NCBI GenBank assembly: GCA_035578905.1
Contig: JAQJVL010002191.1
Span: forward strand, 1-64,000
From: Stictocephala bisonia
Lineage: Eukaryota; Arthropoda; Insecta; Hemiptera; Membracidae
DNA: 64,000 nt
Direction: 5' to 3'
The position numbers were made by a program, and so were the translations under genes. The notes beneath the pieces are model-generated. The model did not search any database and had not been told where the DNA came from. It saw only the letters and a list, made by a program, of their open reading frames with translations. Positions 1 to 11,545 of this stretch are shown here, in pieces (positions within the stretch are counted from its first letter, which is position 1; every line of letters starts with the position of its first letter).

Positions 1-204
1 ACTTCGTTCCTCATCATGAAAGTTTGTACGGCCATCTTTAAAGGCCCTAACCCATTTCCGAACCATTCCATCACTCATAATGTTTTCACCATACACTTCA
101 CTGATTTGGTGATGAATGTCAACTGCTTTGAAGCCTTGAACACAGAGAAACCGTATTACAGCACGCACTTTACAGTCGGCGGGATTCTCAATAGGTGGAG
201 TCAT
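1..204 (-). CDS. mariner-family transposase, N-terminal 68 residues (partial)
   Basis: The minus strand is open from an ATG at 204 to the window edge, exactly 68 codons. The protein starts MTPPIENPADCKVRAVIRFL and contains the segments VYGENIMSDG, VRKWVRAFKDGRT and HDEERS. These are hallmarks of the Mos1-type helix-turn-helix domain (HTH_48) found at the start of mariner transposases and SETMAR-like proteins; the domain binds the element's terminal repeats. No stop or frameshift occurs in the visible part. The catalytic DDD domain would lie beyond the left edge. The 106-codon plus-strand frame over the same bases is its antisense shadow. Whether the full gene is intact is unknown. Confidence 0.85.
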   Translation of the reverse strand, partial: MTPPIENPADCKVRAVIRFLCVQGFKAVDIHHQISEVYGENIMSDGMVRKWVRAFKDGRTNFHDEERS

Positions 205-365
205 TTTAAAATCACGCAAACAGATGTAGACTCGATCGTATGGTTCCGTAATGGCGTCTGTGGCTTCCCAACAGATGTGGCTACACGGCGCGCATGCGCT
301 AAATGGCGACCGCAGCGCTGCGGCGGCGTAATTTAAAAACGGTACTTACTTTAAAAACACGCCTC

Positions 366-366
<1 letters not shown>
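1..366 (-). mobile_element. 5' part of a mariner-family transposon, cut by the window edge
   Basis: On the minus strand this stretch reads as an element end followed by a short leader and a transposase start. The outer end (about 325-366) abuts a TA repeat, fitting the TA target preference of mariner elements. The leader is GC-rich (about 255-325) compared with the surrounding AT-rich DNA. The rest of the element lies left of position 1, so completeness cannot be judged. It sits in intron 2 of SF3A1, in the same orientation as that gene. Confidence 0.7.

Positions 367-404
<38 letters not shown>
367..404. repeat. (TA)n microsatellite
   Basis: Uninterrupted TA dinucleotides directly beside the end of the mariner-like element. 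It could be the insertion target or a later expansion. Confidence 0.95.
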
Positions 405-409
<5 letters not shown>

Positions 410-1285
410 CTATATGTAAGTAAATGCAATATTTTATGGCATGTTCGATACTTGTTCTATTCCGATGCCATTTATTTTACAAACTAAAATACTTAACCAT
501 TGGTAGTATTTTTATATCATAGTGTACGACTGGTTTTAATAAAATTTCTTAAAAAATTGTATTACTAGGATATATAATGCAATTACCAAGAATACAATAA
601 GAGCAACAACAACACAAAACACACACATAATGGTCAATTTTCAATTAAATATTTTCTTCAATTTGTTCACAAAAGTATATCACTATGTAAAAGTAAAAAG
701 TAACATTTTATCCATGTCCTATTTTAAATTTTCTTTCTAAAGTGAAAATCTTTTCTCAAGAATTTAGCGTTATCTTTCTTAGAACATTTAACTACTCATA
801 CATTATCATTATATCAATGATGTAAGAATTCAATGTTTCAACATCCGACCTGTTTAGGGGACAGGAAAGTGGCTGTAAAATGACTTGGGAACGTCACTAG
901 AGTAGTATTGTTTCTGTATATTTAATTATATTCCTGAACATCCTTATATTTTTTCCAAACTCCTGAAATGGTTTAAATTAATTATTTTCATTCATAAGCT
1001 GAACATTGTAATCTAAAACATAAATATAGATAGTTTTTAGTCCAAAATTTTCATGGCAACAATTTGTACTTCTTGATAAATAATCAATGTATTATACATT
1101 GTTTAAAATTCCATATTTTGATGATTTTTTACAAAATCTAAAATTAATCAAACCAAACAATATAGCTAAATGCTGATATCAGGATAAGTACAAAATAATG
1201 AACAAAAAATGTAAAAATAACATACTGAGAAAAACTATATTTAAGGAAAAATGGGACATAAGATACAATACACACTAGAGGCAAA
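405..1285. other. AT-rich intronic DNA, nothing recognised
   Basis: Part of SF3A1 intron 2. No open frame of note, no tRNA-like boxes and no protein similarity that I can see on either strand. Confidence 0.6.
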
Positions 1286-3357
1286 ACGTTGTAAACCTTT
1301 GAGGTTTACTTAACTGCTAACGTTTACATAAGATTCCCTCATAATTATTAATAATAATAAAAAAAAGAATAAATATTAACATAAAAAATGCATGTAAAAC
1401 TTTCTCCGCCAAGTAAACTTCTTACTTCTTCCAAAACTCAAAGTGTTTAAAAATGTTAAATCACAAAAGACTGTTACATAAGTAATGAGAAACAAATTTA
1501 ACCTTAATGACTCGCTTAGCTAGTGTAGGAAACCAGGACCTGGAATAACTATTGACACTGGTGAAAGTACAACACAAATTTATTATTACATTATATCATC
1601 TGGACAATCCCTTTCAAAGTATTAAAATTATCTTATCCTATTTTACACTATACAACTCCTTCAATAATAGACAATACCAATTATACGTTTATAAATCTTC
1701 AATCAAATTACTATTAACACTGGCATCAATATATAGCCTGGTGAATCAATAATTTCAAGAATATTAATTACAAGCGACAGCAAACTCCTTTACTATTAAA
1801 TCACAATCCTCTAAATAATTACATAAACGTCACATTAAGAATCAACAAAATAAGTATTATATGTGCAAACCGTCTACACAAACAAGTAGAAATTATATAT
1901 TCAATAACAAGCTATACTCAAGAATAATCAATCAATTATTTCCAACAAAACTAACAATCAAACAATAATATATCAATCTTACTAACTATGACAACCTAAT
2001 CAATTGTCCGTACAATTTTAGTTACATTATTTTACAAATACTTCCAATAGATAAACCAAATATTCAAATGGCCCTAGTTGCTATACTTTATTCTTCCCAA
2101 GAATTATCCAATATTTATGGTTTATATATTCAACGCAATATTTACTCATTTACTATATATATCTATATCAACTCAAAACCAACATTTATACGGACAATGA
2201 TCAACAACATGGATTTACGTATTTATATATTTATAAACCTAAATTAACAATTTCAACACATTCACTTATACCAGACTCAATTCCCTCAAACAGTGAATTA
2301 TATTTTATTATTAAGTTACGATTATTATTATTTATTAACTTCTTATATATTTAATGTACTGCCTGTCGGCTTACGCTTTGGTGTAGGGAAAACGTAATTG
2401 AACGCCCTTACAAAATTTTCTTTCATCTACCAAATTTATATTTTTGTTTCTCTTAAACCCTGGAGGTGTTATACAAATTTTAACATACCCCTGGACTCTA
2501 TGTCTCCTTCATGTAGTGTCCACGGGCCATAGTGGATTCCGCATCCGCTTTTCCCTCAGGGTCAGGTGGGCTGGTTAGGTCTGGAGTTGCCTGTAGTCCC
2601 TTGGGGGTGGGTGGAGTCACTTGCAGTCCCTTGAGGTGGCCTCTCTTGTCCTCAGGATAGGCTGCAAGTCCGGTGGTCCCTCAGGTTCAGGTTGGCCGCT
2701 CCTGAAGTCCTCCAGGGATTGATATCGCAAGGGGTTGGACCGTGGCTCCAAGTCCTCCTAGCTCGTCCCGTGTTTGCTCTGCAGGGCGGGTTGACGAAGT
2801 CTAGGTAGTTGGACCTCTCGGTGCTGGTCCTCCCTATTGGTCTATTTCCCGAAGTCCTATCACTTACCGAACTCTCCTCAGACTTCCCTTTTCTTTCCCA
2901 ACTCCTTCCCTAGTATCTCATTCCCCCTACCACTCACTGGACACACCTACAATTTTGGAAGAACCAATTATTATTTGTCGTCCTATTACGGATCACCCTA
3001 TAGGCCCATTTTCGTGATGGGCGGCAACCTTCCGAGTTTCTGCTGAATCTCCGCCGCATCAGCGTTCATCGGTCTAATTTTGGGGAGTCTAATATTTTAT
3101 TATTCTGTTCATCCTGTGTACAGTGCTAACCCTGCTTCCTTGACATCCGATCCCTTGCTTTCTGAGTTCATACTCTCCGGATGTCCTACTAAAATTTTAC
3201 CAACTCCACTTCCTGTACCGTATTTCCTGTTGTAATAACACCTCTGTCTCATTTTTTATGTTAATATTTATTCTTATTTTTATTATTATTATTAATAATT
3301 ATGAGGGAATCTTATGCAAACGTTAGCAATTAAGTAAACCTCAAAGGTTTACAACGT
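1286..3357. mobile_element. 2.07-kb element with ~105-bp terminal inverted repeats
   Basis: The bases at 1286-1390 and 3250-3357 are near-identical inverted copies: each begins ACGTTGTAAACC, includes a small inner palindrome (GTAAACCTTTGAGGTTTAC), then GATTCCCTCATAATTATTAA and an AT-rich stretch ending in TTTTTTATG. The homology stops sharply inside both arms. The interior is of two kinds: AT-rich from 1391 to about 2340, then clearly GC-richer from about 2380 to 3240. No transposase was recognised inside; the longest frames (66 and 69 codons) look spurious. No clear target duplication flanks it. This is best described as a non-autonomous foldback-type DNA transposon of unknown superfamily. 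Confidence 0.7.
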
Positions 3358-3786
3358 GTTATTTGGTTTTGACTCTGTAGAAGGTATGAGAATGTTGTTT
3401 GGCTATATAAACTATATAACTTAAGGTCATATACAAATATTTTTTGCTAGCTTAAAGCTCTAGACAGGGTATACAGTTATTTTACAAGCGTTTTGTGACT
3501 AAGAAACTAGTGATTTTATTATGCATACATTAGTGTTTGGCTGTAAAAGTCCATCTTATGAATATACTGCATAATACAAAGAGTAGTACTCCATCTTCAA
3601 TAGATTTTGCAAGAAAGCTATTTCAAAACTAAACAACACAAATATGAAATAGACAAATAGGCTTGGAGGAAACTTACCACAATAATGTTATTTACCCAAT
3701 TTTATAGCATAAGCTGTAAAATAGTTTTATTAGAAGCTGTGAACAATTACAATAATGAATTATATTTTAAGAGCAATGGAACTCAC
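3358..3786. other. SF3A1 intron 2, donor-side end, no feature seen
   Basis: Directly follows the exon 2 donor on the minus strand. AT-rich with no recognised repeat. Confidence 0.6.
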
Positions 3787-3951
3787 CTCTGCCTTCCCTG
3801 AACTCCTTAACTTTGTGCTGGTAATAGGCATGGTATGGGTCACCAAGACTTAGAAAGTTAAACTTTGGATTGCCCAACTCATTTTGACGAATCCGTGACT
3901 CGAATTCAGGTCCATTACGAGCAACAAAACTTGCAGTCTTGTCGACAATAT
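3787..3951 (-). CDS. SF3A1: splicing factor 3A subunit 1, exon 2 (first SURP module)
   Basis: SF3A1 is the large subunit of the SF3a complex of U2 snRNP in the nucleus; its SURP modules mediate contacts inside the pre-spliceosome. The exon encodes 54 whole codons starting IVDKTASFVARNGPEFESRI and ending HAYYQHKVKEFREGR, which matches the first SURP module of animal SF3A1 almost residue for residue. The exon opens after a ...CATCCCAG acceptor with two bases (AT) that complete a split Asn codon, and closes with one base (G) before a consensus GTGAGT donor; 2 + 162 + 1 = 165 bases. Another AG lies 14 bases upstream (3966-3967), but using it would break the join to exon 1. Residues that would precede the exon in the raw frame are intronic. 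The following exons are outside the window. Confidence 0.95.
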
Positions 3952-4199
3952 CTGGGATGCAGGTGCTAAGGAAGAGCAACTAGTTGTCGTAGCTACAAAA
4001 TATACAAATAGCTCACACTGCTATATTAAAAATAGATCACTTTAACGTGTTTTGTATCTATATAAAGTTATTTAGCTCAACTACTAAAAGAACTACCACT
4101 GGTATTCCAGCGGATATTTACAAAGTTCATCATCAAGGTTAAATTTAACAAATCCAGCTTTTTGAACTTTTTATTAATTATTGCTAAGAGTTGACATAC

Positions 4200-4860
4200 A
4201 TTTGATGACAAGAATGTAGAGCTCTAAAACGAATTAAAAATATTGGTAACCTGGACGCAGCAAAAGCAGCTTATTTTTCACTTTTTGACTCACACCTCAG
4301 GTATGGACTAGTGTTCTGGGGTAACTCTTCCATTGGACATCTTAAACGTGTGCTAATACTCTAAACAAAATCAGTGAGAACTCTAGCTGGTCTGGACCCA
4401 ACAGCTACATGCCGCCAAGCCTTTCAAGAGCTTAAAATATTGACTGTAGTATCTCTGTATGTGTCTGAGGTGATCTGCTACATTGTGTCATAAAACATTA
4501 CAAAGCTTGGACAGATACACTCATACAACACACGCAACGCCAGTGCCATACCAGCCCATCACCTCTCTCTGACCGAGAAGAAGCCAAGCTATGCAGGATC
4601 AAAACTCTTCCTGACACCTTAAAGAGAACAAGTGGACAAAAGTGCTTCAAAATGAGACTAAAAGAATGGCTCCTACAATGAATGTTCTACTCCCTTGAAG
4701 AGTTTACTAACTGGAGGATTAACTGACTCTTATAACATTATATAACATTGATATCTCTATGAGAAATATTGTAAAATAAATGATATTCTTATATTATTTT
4801 TAATCTTAACGCCAACTCTGTTACTCTATGTACATGAATAAAGAACTTGTCTATTGTCTA
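4200..4860 (+). pseudogene. LINE reverse transcriptase C-terminal remnant
   Basis: Translated with stops and a frame change, the plus strand gives AAKAAYFSLFDSHLRYGLVF, then WGNSS, then SVRTLAGLDPTATCRQAF and FQELKILTVVSLYVSEV. This is the region downstream of the reverse transcriptase palm in CR1/Jockey-type LINEs. The copy is 5'-truncated and ends in an AATAAAG-containing 3' region with a short repeated TCTATTG tail. The catalytic core is absent, so it is dead. It lies antisense to SF3A1. Confidence 0.75.
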
Positions 4861-5695
4861 TTGACAATTGGTAACATTTAGGATTTCATTAAAAAAGGTG
4901 ATAGTTTCTCATACTTTTGAACGATCTTCAGGTTGATTTGATTTTCTCTCTGATTTGAGGTAAAATTTATCATTTCTACTTGTTTCTATGATACCTTGAT
5001 ACAAGATTCTAGATCACTCATTTTACTGGCTCTCAAGTATTTAGCCAGTAGTTGGCCACTTCAGGGCCCCCACATGGCCGGTGCTACCGTTGCTACGGCA
5101 ACGGGGCCCGTGGGCCAAGGGGGCCCGTGGACCGATAAGAACGGGAGAAAAATTTTAAAATTAGGGGATTTTTAATAAGTCATAGAAAGAAAACAATAGT
5201 TAAATCAATAGGACTACATTTATGTGTATCAATGAAATATTTTATCAGAGTAAAATATAAACTGGTTAATTGGAATTGGATATGCAGTGCGTTGCGTACG
5301 AACTGTGTCTGAATCTACAACAACAGTGAGTAGGCTAACCAAACCACAACTAGCTGACGTAAGTAGCAACACATGACACCTTGTTGTGACACAGCCCGAG
5401 TTGTGCATGCGCAGAACACTGCTCGCCGGCGCCGGGCCAGCCCTCTATGACTCGGCTCAAGGTCCATGGTGTTGCTATTTTTAGTGTACCCCTCTCCTCT
5501 CCCTACCCTCACTTGCACCACTCCACCCGTCCACCGTCCACACCATTTCCAGCCACCAGTCATGTCAGTGTTGTTGATCCTAAGAGGTGCTTAGTACTGA
5601 CTACAGTAGTGTGTTTCTGCCGCATGACAGTTTGTGTACCATATAATTATTTGTGTTAAACATGTAATAGTTTCTTTTCTACATCATTAATCATT

Positions 5696-8390
5696 ATGTC
5701 TACAAGTAATTTCAAGCACAAATCCGGGGCGCAAAAACGGAAGTTAAAAGCCATAAAAGATGCAAAAGGGGCTTTGGGCCGGCAGAACATTACAAAGTTT
5801 TTTAAAAAGAATGACGATACTGATAGCCGTTCTCATTGTGGTGATGATGATGCAAGTGTTAGAAGTGACAGTTTATCTACTTCTAAAGCTACTGATGATA
5901 GTGTATCTGTGTCCAGTGAATTAATGTTTGAAACTGATGACAATACATTCGCTCATCTACACTCATTCGAAATCCATATTCGCCCATATCTTGACGATCG
6001 GCGTCTTATTAATAAATAAATAAATAAAATACAGGTAAGACTTCCTCTGATGTGCAGCAGGTAGGACATGTAGATTCAATCAATACAAGTAGCAATAATG
6101 AAAACGACATTTCAAATGACGAGAGTTCTATCAATGATAAATCAATTATAGATTTTACCGACCCAGGCACATGGCCGGTAATTATAAGTGATATTAATCG
6201 CCAGAACATTGTCTCTCAAAACAATATAACATTTGAAGAATTATGTAGTCAAGCTAAGACATTCCCTAAAGACAAAACAGGAAAACAGTCCTAACTATCT
6301 TCTAAACACTAAATCTATAAACAATCGAGAAAAGTGCCCTAGGGACTGGTTAATTTGGAGCTCTTCAAAACAGACACTTCATTGCATTGCCTGCACTCTT
6401 TTTTTCTATTTGCCAAAAAAGAAGCAAATTAGGAAACGTAGGATTTTCACCTGCTCAATTTCCGTGGAAAATGTTGTATAACAAACTTCCCGAACATGAA
6501 AATAGCAATGACCATCGTAAGTCTTATTGTCAATGGAAATCCCTCCAACAATCAATTAGTTCAAAAGGTATTGACAGTGGTCTTCAAAAACAAATTTTGA
6601 ACGAAGCAGAAAAGTGGAAAGCAATTTTACAATGGATTTTAGACGTGACACTCTTTCTAGCGTCAAGGGGGTTGCCTTTCCAAGGAGATAATGTATCAAT
6701 TGGTGATGCAAACAATGGGAATTTTCTGGGGATTTTGGAGTTAATTGGAAAACACGGTGAAATCACTAGGGAGCACTTGGCTAAGATTAAAACTCTACAA
6801 TTGCAAGGAAAAAACATGAAAGAACAAGCCCATTACTTATCTTGGAAAAGTCAAAATGAGTTTATTTCACTTTGCGGTGAAAAAGTTTTAAAATGTATAC
6901 TTGAAGAAAGGCAAGAATCTATTTATTATGGGCTGATTGTTGATGCAACTCCTGATGTATCCCATCTTGAACAAAACGTATTTATTTTGAGATATGTCAT
7001 TCAAAGTAAAGACTCCAAGCAATATGAAATAAAAGAAAGGTTTGTGAAATTTGTCAACTGTAATGGAAAAAGTGGAGAAGATATTACTAATGAAATTTTA
7101 ACTGTCTTAGCCGAAAATAACATCCCTCTTGAGGACTGCAGGGCTCAAGCGTATGACGGTGGATCTAACATGTGTGGAAAAGTAAAAGGAGTAAAAGCAA
7201 GACTGTTAGAGAAAAACGATGTGGCATTTTACTCACCATGTGGAGCTCACTCCTTAAACAGAATAGGAGTTAATGCAGTTCAAACATGCCCCGAAATTAT
7301 GACTTTCTTTGGAAACTTGGAAACAATGTATTCTTTTTTCGCCCATAGTCCTACAAGATGGGATATTTTGACTTCAGAAATGTCGCTTTCGCTAAAAAAA
7401 CAATCACAGGCAAGGTGGTACGAAAGATTCGAAGCCATTGTTCCTGTTGCAAAACACTACCCAGGACTATTGAAGGCCTTAGAACGAGTATTAACTGAGT
7501 TGAAATTAAGCCTGGAACCAAAAGCATACAATAAAGTAATGGGTCTTAAAAAATACTTTTCTTCTTTTCAAGGCCTTTGCATGACAGTATTTTGGTACAA
7601 AGTATTGGGTTGCATCAATGAAAAGAGTGTAATAATTCAGTCGCAGAGTATTTCTCTGGACATTGCAGTGAAACTGATGAATGATCTGAAGGGAGTCATG
7701 CAACGACTGAGAAATTCGTAGGAAGACATAATCAGTGAGTCACGTTTAGTGGCAGAATCCATCAACATACCATCTACGTTTTCAAAATCAAGAGGTGGCC
7801 CTAAATTGGAAACAAATATTGAAGAAGAAGGAAACCATTTCAAAACTAGTATTGTGTATAGAGTCTTGGATCGTATTTTGTCCGATCTCAATACAAGATT
7901 TGAAGCTACAAATGAACTAACTGAACTCTTCAGCCCTATTCTTCAATTCAGCACGATGGAAGACAGTGAGTTAAGGAACAAGGCTGAGAACTTAGTTAAA
8001 ACTTATAAGAACGATCTATCAGAAAACTTTTCAGATGAAATTATTCATCTGAAACATATATTCAACTATGTGTTTCAAATTGACCGAAAAAACATGTCAA
8101 GTAACCCATTAGAGTTATTAAATGCAATCCATGCCAAACAGTTAGAACTAATATTCATAAACGTGTGTATTGCATTAAGAATCTTTTGTACGATACCAGT
8201 TTCTGTTGCATCTGCAGAAAGAGCATTTAGTAAGATGGGCAATGTATTGAAGAAATGGCAACGTGCATCAATGGCTCAAGAACGCCTTAATTCACTTGGA
8301 GTGTTAGCTATCGAACACCGTCTTGCATCAAGCCTTCACTTCAGTGATGTAATCGCAAAATTCTCAATGATGAAAGCTAGAAAAATGTAG
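5696..8390 (+). pseudogene. hAT transposase, ZMYM1-like (DUF4371 type), broken
   Basis: Pieces of one protein of roughly 800 residues appear in order. The N-terminus (from ATG 5696) is basic, with KHKSGAQKRKLKAIKDAKG. A zinc-finger region follows, with CPRDWLIW, HCIAC and later His residues in ENSNDHRKSYC. Next comes the DUF4371/RNase-H-like core with DATPDVSHLEQNVF (first Asp) and QAYDGGSNMCGKVKG (second Asp). The C-terminal hAT dimerisation region (7749-8390) holds VSVASAERAFSKM (catalytic Glu region). Damage seen: an 86-bp SINE insertion at 5948-6033, a frameshift near 6290, a frameshift in a T run near 6400-6410, and an in-frame TAG at 7719-7721. The largest surviving frame is 6387-7721. 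It cannot make a functional transposase as it stands. Confidence 0.9.
5948..6033 (+). mobile_element. 5'-truncated SINE-A 3' end inserted in the hAT gene
   Basis: An 86-bp unit (one duplication copy included) ending in TTAATAAATAAATAAATAAA is bounded by AATACA at 5942-5947 and 6028-6033. Without it, the transposase reading frame passes directly from Asp-Asn-Thr to Gly-Lys-Thr. Its core (CATATCTTGACGATCGG) matches the 3' end of the SINE copy at 25970-26215. A short 3' fragment, A-rich tail and target duplication point to LINE-machinery-driven insertion. Confidence 0.8.
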
Positions 8391-8879
8391 ATTCCAATCT
8401 CTCAATGAACTATCAGAACTCAGAAACTACAATGTTTACAATGCAACATATAACCTATATTTTTTTTTAAGCCAACATAATTCTTAGCGTTGAATCTAAG
8501 TTTATTTTATCAAGCTATACATAAGACTAATTTTTGTGAAATACATTAGATTTTCCTTTAATAAAGATTTTGATAAAATCTATTTACCTTGCCTACTTCA
8601 TTTTTCCCCAAATTTTGTATCTTCTGCTTCTAAATATCTCAATGAAAAAATTAGGGTGTGTTAATGTGTTCTCAACGTACCAGAATGTCCAGAACACAGA
8701 TAAGGTACTAATACAAATGCCAATACATATTCAGTACGCATTATCCTAGCCATAATATACTCATAGAAATTTTTTATTTTTTGTTAGTTAAAGGGGGAGC
8801 CCCATCAAGACTTTTAGCAACGGGGCCCACGGAATGATGTGGGGGGCCTGGGCCACTTCACCATCTTGGAGTTCTTCCT

Positions 8880-9640
8880 CACTCTAACCAAATCTCAGTT
8901 ATGGTAGCAAAAGCTAAAAGTTGCCTGGGGATGATTTCCAGGCTGTTCCAGATTCTTATCAAAGCCCACCTCGTTAATGTTGCTATATTGTGCATATGTT
9001 TTAGAAGGCCTATTTTAGAATATGCCTCTGTAACTTGGTCTCCATACACGAAGATGGATATTTCATATATACAAGGTGTCCAGAACAGATTCCTCCGACC
9101 GGTCGGTGTCTCACTTGGTTATAATTACAGGACTGTTCCAATTGATATGTTAGCCTCACAACTGCTGCTCACAACTCCTTAGTGATTAGGCGTACATCCA
9201 ACATATAAGATGTACTCTTCCTCTTTAAGCTAGTCAATGGACTAATTGACTAACCTGAATTGTTGGAGAGGGTCACCTTTCGAGTCCCTAGGAGTACTAG
9301 ATCATTTTAACTCTTTGGAAGACTGCACCACACAACCAACGAGAGAAACAGCACTATAGTTAGGATCCTGTGCCTAGGAAATCTTGTCTGCCCTGAAATT
9401 GACTTTTTTTAACTGTAGTCTACCAGCATTCAAAAGAGCTGCCAAGTTACTGTTGGCTCAATGACGGGAACATGTGACAGAATTGTTTTTTTACAGTTAT
9501 TTACACTCATTGTGCATATTCACCTTTCGATGAGCCATATATGTCTTTGCTTTGTTAATGAAATGATGTATTTTTTAATAGCATTATTGTAATTATTGTG
9601 TAAAATGGAATATCTGTTGAAATAAAATTCAAATCAGTTA
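8880..9640 (+). pseudogene. LINE reverse transcriptase C-terminal remnant
   Basis: The plus-strand frame at 8901-9182 contains KAKSCLGMISRLF, RRPILEYASVTWSPYTKMD and YIQGVQNRFLR, typical of the region after the palm domain in CR1/Jockey-type LINEs. The similarity continues to about 9420 in other frames (VPRSTR, LCLGNLVCPEIDFF). The likely 3' end is near the AATAAAATTC at about 9622. The copy begins next to the right end of the hAT element, so the hAT may have inserted in this LINE. It closely resembles the remnant at 21700-22560. Confidence 0.75.
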
Positions 9641-10039
9641 TGGTTCTTGCGCTGTCCAATAGATGGCATGAGCTGCTTCATTGTGCAGCCTGTGGCCCTC
9701 AGATGAGCTATTGGCGGGAACACCTAGGGCGGCAGACACTCTGACCTTGTCTGCTTTGTTGTTTTATATCTAGTATTTTTATGAATGAGTATTATTTAGT
9801 AACATTATGTAGTAACGGAAGTGCCACCATTGTAAATGGTCGACAATCGAACCACAAAAGCATTGAGAGACACCATTTATGTGCAAGGACTGTGACGTAG
9901 GTTCCTTCAGGAGTGTTTTCAACTTTACCACACAAAGTGGAACTTTTGAACACATATAAAATAATTTTTATTCTTTTTATATCTAATAAATCTTCTTTCA
10001 TATGTAAGATTTCTTGATATAATGACCAGCTTTGGTTTG
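9641..10039. other. unassigned DNA between two LINE remnants
   Basis: Contains a GC-richer patch at 9650-9760 that could be LINE untranslated sequence. No coding similarity seen. Confidence 0.4.
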
Positions 10040-11545
10040 GCTCCTGTTCAGTCATTCACTCAAATGGATATAGATAATTTCAGATCAATAACTCTCGTTT
10101 CGACTTTCTCAAATGTTATCGAGAAGGCTGTTTATGTCAGACTAATGAGTTTTATAATGCATCACAAACTTCTCTTTAAGCATCAGTTTGCGTTCCTCAA
10201 AAATAAATCAGTAGTAGATGCTATGTTCCACTTGATCAATCAATCAAATCGTGTCCGCTTTAGATAATAAGTACTTTGCTGCAAGTGCCTTCATTGACTT
10301 TAGTAAGGCATTTGATATGGTCGCCCACGAGATTCTTCTAAACAAGCTTCATAAGTTAGGTATGCGGGGTGTCCCCCTAACTGTTTTTGCACATATCTGT
10401 GTAGCAAAGGTGACAGGTAGTGAAGATTACTTACATCGACTCTACTAAACCACTTAAGTACTGTTTTTCTGATCAAGAAGTCACTTTGGCAGGGTTACCA
10501 CAGGGTTCGGTACTTGGACCTTTGCTCTTCTTATTGTTCATGAATGACGTCAGTTATGGTGTTATCAATGCAAACTTGAGTATTTTTGCCGATAACACAA
10601 CCTTAATGGTAATGGGACCCTATAGGAAGCTTGTTGAAAGAGAGCTTTTTATGAAAGGTAATTGCCACGTACAGTGGTTTGGTGAAAATCATCTTCATGT
10701 TAACACCAAAAAAACAAACTTGATGCAATATTCCATACGAAACAAGGAAGATTCTGGATTGTACTGTGTAATTGATGAAACGGATGTACACTCTTCTGAT
10801 AACATAAGATTCCTAAGAGTGATATTAGATAAAAATCTTAATTTTCACGACCATTTGATTAAAATTTCAAGATCTATCAGCTCGGGAATCTTTATCTTAA
10901 GAAAACTGTCCCTATTCCGTGAAATAAATCATCTACTGAATATTTATTACAGAGTCATATATCCGCAGTATATGGCATTCCAGTTTGGGGGCCTCAGTCA
11001 GTCAGAACAAACAAAATTTTCAAACTTCAAAAACGAGCCTTCCGAAAAATTTTTAAACTAAATCAAGTGTATCATGCTGTCCACTTTTTAAGCAACAAAA
11101 TAGTATAACTTTACTGTCCATATATATTTTAGAAACGTTGATATTTGTTAAAATAATTCCACAACTCTATTCCATAGTTTCTAATCCTTCACATTCACAC
11201 AATCTTCGTAACCAACCAAATCTAGTCATTCTAAATCATAGAACCTCCTTCTCCGAAAGACACCTTTTACACAATGGAATTAAACTCTACAATCACCTGC
11301 CAAATAACGTAAAACTGGAACCTTTTTTTTAAATAGTAAATTTCAAAGTAACTTCATTAGACAACTTAAAACTCACTTTTTGAGGCACGTTTAAGTATGA
11401 AAAACTCACCTGTACAAGGTTCTAGATACTGGATGTCTATGTGACGTCAATAGCTGTCAAAGAGTTAACAACTGTTCTTTATTTTCATTTCAAATCTGTT
11501 TCCCAAAACGATTTAGATCAAATATTGATTCAATAAAGCCACAAA
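10040..11545 (+). pseudogene. LINE reverse transcriptase remnant with altered active site
   Basis: Ordered RT segments on the plus strand: FRSITLVSTFSNVIEKAVYV, then AFIDFSKAFDMVAHEILLNK, then AGLPQGSVLGPLLFLLFMND, then FADNTT at about 10585-10602, then VNTKKTNLMQYS and the C-terminal HSHNLRNQPN. The order and motifs fit the CR1/Jockey assemblage. The usual F/YADD catalytic box reads FADN, so an essential Asp is lost. Frame changes occur near 10265 and 10420-10448, and after 11061. The 3' end is near CAATAAAGCC at 11530. The endonuclease domain is missing. Confidence 0.85.

Larger units (their letters stand above)
5062..8850 (+). mobile_element. hAT transposon (ZMYM1-like group), 3.8 kb with perfect 8-bp target duplication
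   Basis: The element starts CAGGGCCCCCACAT and ends with the inverted ATGTGGGGGGCCTG. It is flanked on both sides by the identical octamer GGCCACTT (5054-5061 and 8851-8858). An 8-bp duplication and CAGGG-type ends are diagnostic of the hAT superfamily. Further imperfect inverted GC-rich sequence (GGGGCCC(A/G)(C/T)GG) lies just inside both ends. The interior carries one transposase gene on the plus strand, now broken. Confidence 0.92.

Noticed and set aside
16..336. 106-codon plus-strand frame
   Set aside because: Antisense of the mariner transposase N-terminus.
3966..3979. SF3A1 exon 2 starting at the upstream ATG or upstream AG
   Set aside because: The extra residues do not match SF3A1, and only the acceptor before 3951 restores the conserved residues and the phase with exon 1.
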